DNA from: a virus
DNA length: 64,000 nt
Reading direction: 5' to 3' (one strand)
Virus record (IMG/VR): IMGVR_UViG_3300035181_002074
Location: 1-64,000 of that record
Both the position numbers and the translations under genes were made by a program. Positions 62,041 to 64,000 of the stretch are shown one piece after another. Every line of letters begins with the position of its first letter. The first letter of the stretch is position 1. The notes under the pieces are model-generated. The model was not told where the DNA came from. It made no database searches and saw nothing but the letters and a program-made list of their open reading frames with translations.

Positions 62041-62049
62041 ATATTACCA
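62041..62049 (-). promoter_or_regulatory. extended -10 promoter element, leaderless type
   Basis: TGGTAATAT, five bases from the ATG at 62035; TGGTAATATAATATATGA is shared with the lipoprotein gene at 16906. No clear -35 box. Confidence 0.4.
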
Positions 62050-62055
62050 TAACTT

Positions 62056-63840
62056 TTAGAACGGACATTCCTCTTCTGGAGGTAATTCGCTAGGGGTTGT
62101 AACTGTTTTAGTTTTTTCGGCTTCAATTTCTGCTAAGTTGGCTTCAAACGTGATAGCAGTCTGTTTATCTCTCAGTTCGATATCCACTTTTTCTCTAAGC
62201 TCACTCAAGGATTGCTCTGAGCGCTTGTCTAAGGCAGTACCCTGCAAGGCAGATTCGCCAATCCATCTTGCTATCGCCTGAGAATCGACTTGGGTGTTAT
62301 AATCAAAAGTTACGGCAGGTAAATATATTCCGAAAGCTTGAGAGTGATCCATGTTGGTCTTGGAAGCGAATACACGGTCGGTTGCCCCAGCACGGTTCTT
62401 TACGATCATATAACGAATCAAGTCAGCTTGACGATCGGTTGGGGTTCTATTAATAGAAATAACTTGATCGGCAGCTTGAATGATACCAAAGGCTCCAGCT
62501 GCATCTCCCATGTCAAGCATTCTGCCTGTGCCGTTGATACCTTGATTGACCTTGTATCCATCACGGTTAGTCTGTACGGGCAATATGGTATGATATTGAT
62601 GCTCTCTAGCGTGATCGATGAAGTTTTGGTAAATCATGGTTAATTCATCATGTCTTTGCCCATTTTTACCAAAAGCAGGTGATCTAAGTCGTGCAGGGTA
62701 ATCGATCATTACTAAGTCAAATCCTTTACCGGTTGCCCGTTTACGCTTGACGATCGCTTGATTCAATAAATAATTCACATGCTCCATAGTCATCTGTGAA
62801 CTTTTATTGTGATGAATATGAGTAATCTGCTTGGATACTGTAGCTTCTACCATTGCCATAGAATAAAGAAAATTCTTTAATTCTGGATTTTCAGCAGCAG
62901 CCTTGTGTGGGCCACCCATGCCTTTTACAGTCTGACATAGTCGGCGCATCTCAAAATTGCTCTTATTTAAAATATTAGAGACAATCTTATCGCGAATTTC
63001 GTCTGCAGCTTGCTCTAGGGTGATTAGCAATACACTTTTGCCCATCATGGCATTAGCAGCTGCAATGGTACACAATGTTGTAGTCTTACCGCTATTAACC
63101 GTTCCTAGCACTACAGTAGAGCCACCAACAATTAATCCACCCATCGTCTGTTCCACTAGTAATTCGCCTGCACCCAAAATAGATTCATTTTTCTTGAAAT
63201 GATCATGAGATTTAAAGGTTTTTGTTGTCGGCAGAAGGCTTCCTTTTACTAGCATTTCATCAAATAGTGGATGACCGGTAGTACAATTATGTTCAGCCTT
63301 ATTATCATCTTGCTTGAGGTAACTTTCGTATAAGCCTTTGAAATTATCACTTGCGTCTGTGACATCACGGAAAACGATATCATTAATAGTATCGCTCATT
63401 TTCTGGACATGAGGCTTGATGGCTTTATAATCAGATTTATTTACATGTTGAGCAAGTTTATTGGCAAAATCTATCGCTGTTATTTTTGATAACCAGCCTT
63501 CTAGGTAGTCGCTCACGATTTCGATGGGATGAACATCTGCTAATCGATCACATTCAGCGAATTCATTTTGATATTTGAACTGGTCTTGTATATTACCTTT
63601 ACGTTCAACTAGGTACTTGAATACCACGGCACTATTAAAGACTAGATGAGTATAGTCAGGATTTTTGCAAAGCTCGTCAATAACGAAAACGATCTCCGAC
63701 AATAAGCCCGGAAACTGATTAAACTTCAGTTGGGTCATTACCTTTTCGGCAAATGAACGATCTTTTAGCATATGACCAACAATTGCTTGTGTGGTCGTTT
63801 TGTCTAATTCGATACCTGTTGATGTTAATAAATCTGCCAC
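62056..63840 (-). CDS. DnaB-type replicative helicase
   Basis: 594 residues. Helical N-terminal part (about 1-215), then a RecA-type ATPase core: Walker A GTVNSGKTTT (246-255), a following helix and LLITLEQAADEIRDKI as in DnaB, Walker B GFDLVMIDYPARL, sensor-type strand HTILPVQTNRDG, and an arginine-finger region near IVKNRAGATDR. It would unwind DNA 5' to 3' at the phage fork. GTG start three bases after the stop of the gene upstream. The C-terminal 60 residues are charged and probably flexible; they end in EEECPF, an acidic tip like those that contact single-strand binding proteins. Confidence 0.85.
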   Translation of the reverse strand: MADLLTSTGIELDKTTTQAIVGHMLKDRSFAEKVMTQLKFNQFPGLLSEIVFVIDELCKNPDYTHLVFNSAVVFKYLVERKGNIQDQFKYQNEFAECDRLADVHPIEIVSDYLEGWLSKITAIDFANKLAQHVNKSDYKAIKPHVQKMSDTINDIVFRDVTDASDNFKGLYESYLKQDDNKAEHNCTTGHPLFDEMLVKGSLLPTTKTFKSHDHFKKNESILGAGELLVEQTMGGLIVGGSTVVLGTVNSGKTTTLCTIAAANAMMGKSVLLITLEQAADEIRDKIVSNILNKSNFEMRRLCQTVKGMGGPHKAAAENPELKNFLYSMAMVEATVSKQITHIHHNKSSQMTMEHVNYLLNQAIVKRKRATGKGFDLVMIDYPARLRSPAFGKNGQRHDELTMIYQNFIDHAREHQYHTILPVQTNRDGYKVNQGINGTGRMLDMGDAAGAFGIIQAADQVISINRTPTDRQADLIRYMIVKNRAGATDRVFASKTNMDHSQAFGIYLPAVTFDYNTQVDSQAIARWIGESALQGTALDKRSEQSLSELREKVDIELRDKQTAITFEANLAEIEAEKTKTVTTPSELPPEEECPF

Positions 63841-63843
63841 AGT

Positions 63844-64000
63844 TTAATCCAATACGTAATGTAAATCGAACCCTTTACCAAGATATTTATCTTTTGCTAT
63901 CTCTGTATAATTAATACCATATAATTTGCAATATTTTTTAGCTTTTTTTCGTAAATCGCTGCTAACATGTTTTGTAATCGCATAATAGGCTAATAAATCT
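63844..64000 (-). CDS. hypothetical protein, 5' end outside window
   Basis: Open frame to the right edge. The last 50 residues are seen: basic helix LRKKAKKYCKLYGINYTEIA and the end GFDLHYVLD. Three bases before the helicase start, so part of the same transcript. Too little to name. Confidence 0.5.
   Translation of the reverse strand, partial: DLLAYYAITKHVSSDLRKKAKKYCKLYGINYTEIAKDKYLGKGFDLHYVLD

Noticed and set aside
1-64000. tRNA genes
   Set aside because: No cloverleaf or T-loop pattern (GTTCGA with pairing arms) was found on either strand by eye; a tRNA scan would settle it.

Overview
The window is a piece of a large tailed phage with a contractile tail (myovirus type), AT-rich, with almost no non-coding DNA. 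The phage assignment rests on baseplate hub, spike, wedge and J-type proteins, a long series of tail-fibre genes with collar domains, a T4-type lysozyme, a dUTPase and a DnaB-type helicase. Several lipoproteins and signal peptides, sigma70-like promoters and a lysozyme without signal peptide point to a Gram-negative host. No more precise host or phage name can be read from the sequence, and every family assignment here is from motifs and memory, not from a database search.

Layout. Plus strand, late virion genes: baseplate (1-11.5 kb: hub, spike, a wedge protein with LysM-like and gp25-like parts, a giant baseplate J), tail/baseplate continuation (21.1-29.1 kb), tail fibres and adhesins (35.4-50.3 kb), lysozyme (59.7 kb). 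These blocks are preceded at seven places by a shared CCTAATATT motif that looks like a phage late promoter. Minus strand, probably early/middle genes: an HNH-ClpP fusion and envelope lipoproteins (15.4-18.6 kb), a nucleotide/stress/accessory block (50.3-59.6 kb: metalloprotease, phosphoesterase, dUTPase, ferritin-like protein, GGQ release-factor-like protein, cold-shock protein), a secreted serine protease and the DnaB-type helicase (60.6-64 kb). The minus-strand genes have TTGAC-N17-TGnTAnnnT promoters, many of which put the transcription start on or next to the start codon (leaderless mRNAs).

The most unusual content is a set of six minus-strand arrays of tiny genes (about 11.5-12.9, 13.9-15.5, 18.6-20.8, 29.1-32.1, 32.7-35.3 and 58.1-59.3 kb). 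Together they hold about 70 genes of mostly 36-61 codons, chained head to tail so that each start codon lies in the last bases of the preceding gene (ATGA, ATGAATAA, ATGATTAA, TAATG). The encoded proteins are very divergent but share a layout: a short N-terminal strand of the type YRIxI, a Trp/Tyr-rich turn, a variable middle and a C-terminal strand of the type K-V/I-Y/W-x-I-x-V/I-x-Y-E. They are mostly too short for ordinary gene callers, so these 10 kb would look empty in a standard annotation. I do not know their function. Early promoters are embedded in the 3' ends of several of these micro-genes.

Other points worth reading: an HNH nuclease fused in frame to a ClpP-type protease; a collagen-like lipoprotein next to a small beta-rich secreted protein; repeated carbohydrate-binding-like and 'HG-turn' modules scattered over baseplate and fibre genes; two fibre genes that share a duplicated segment; an autotransporter-passenger-like adhesin; and a roughly 290-base non-coding, hairpin-rich interval at 17.11-17.40 kb.
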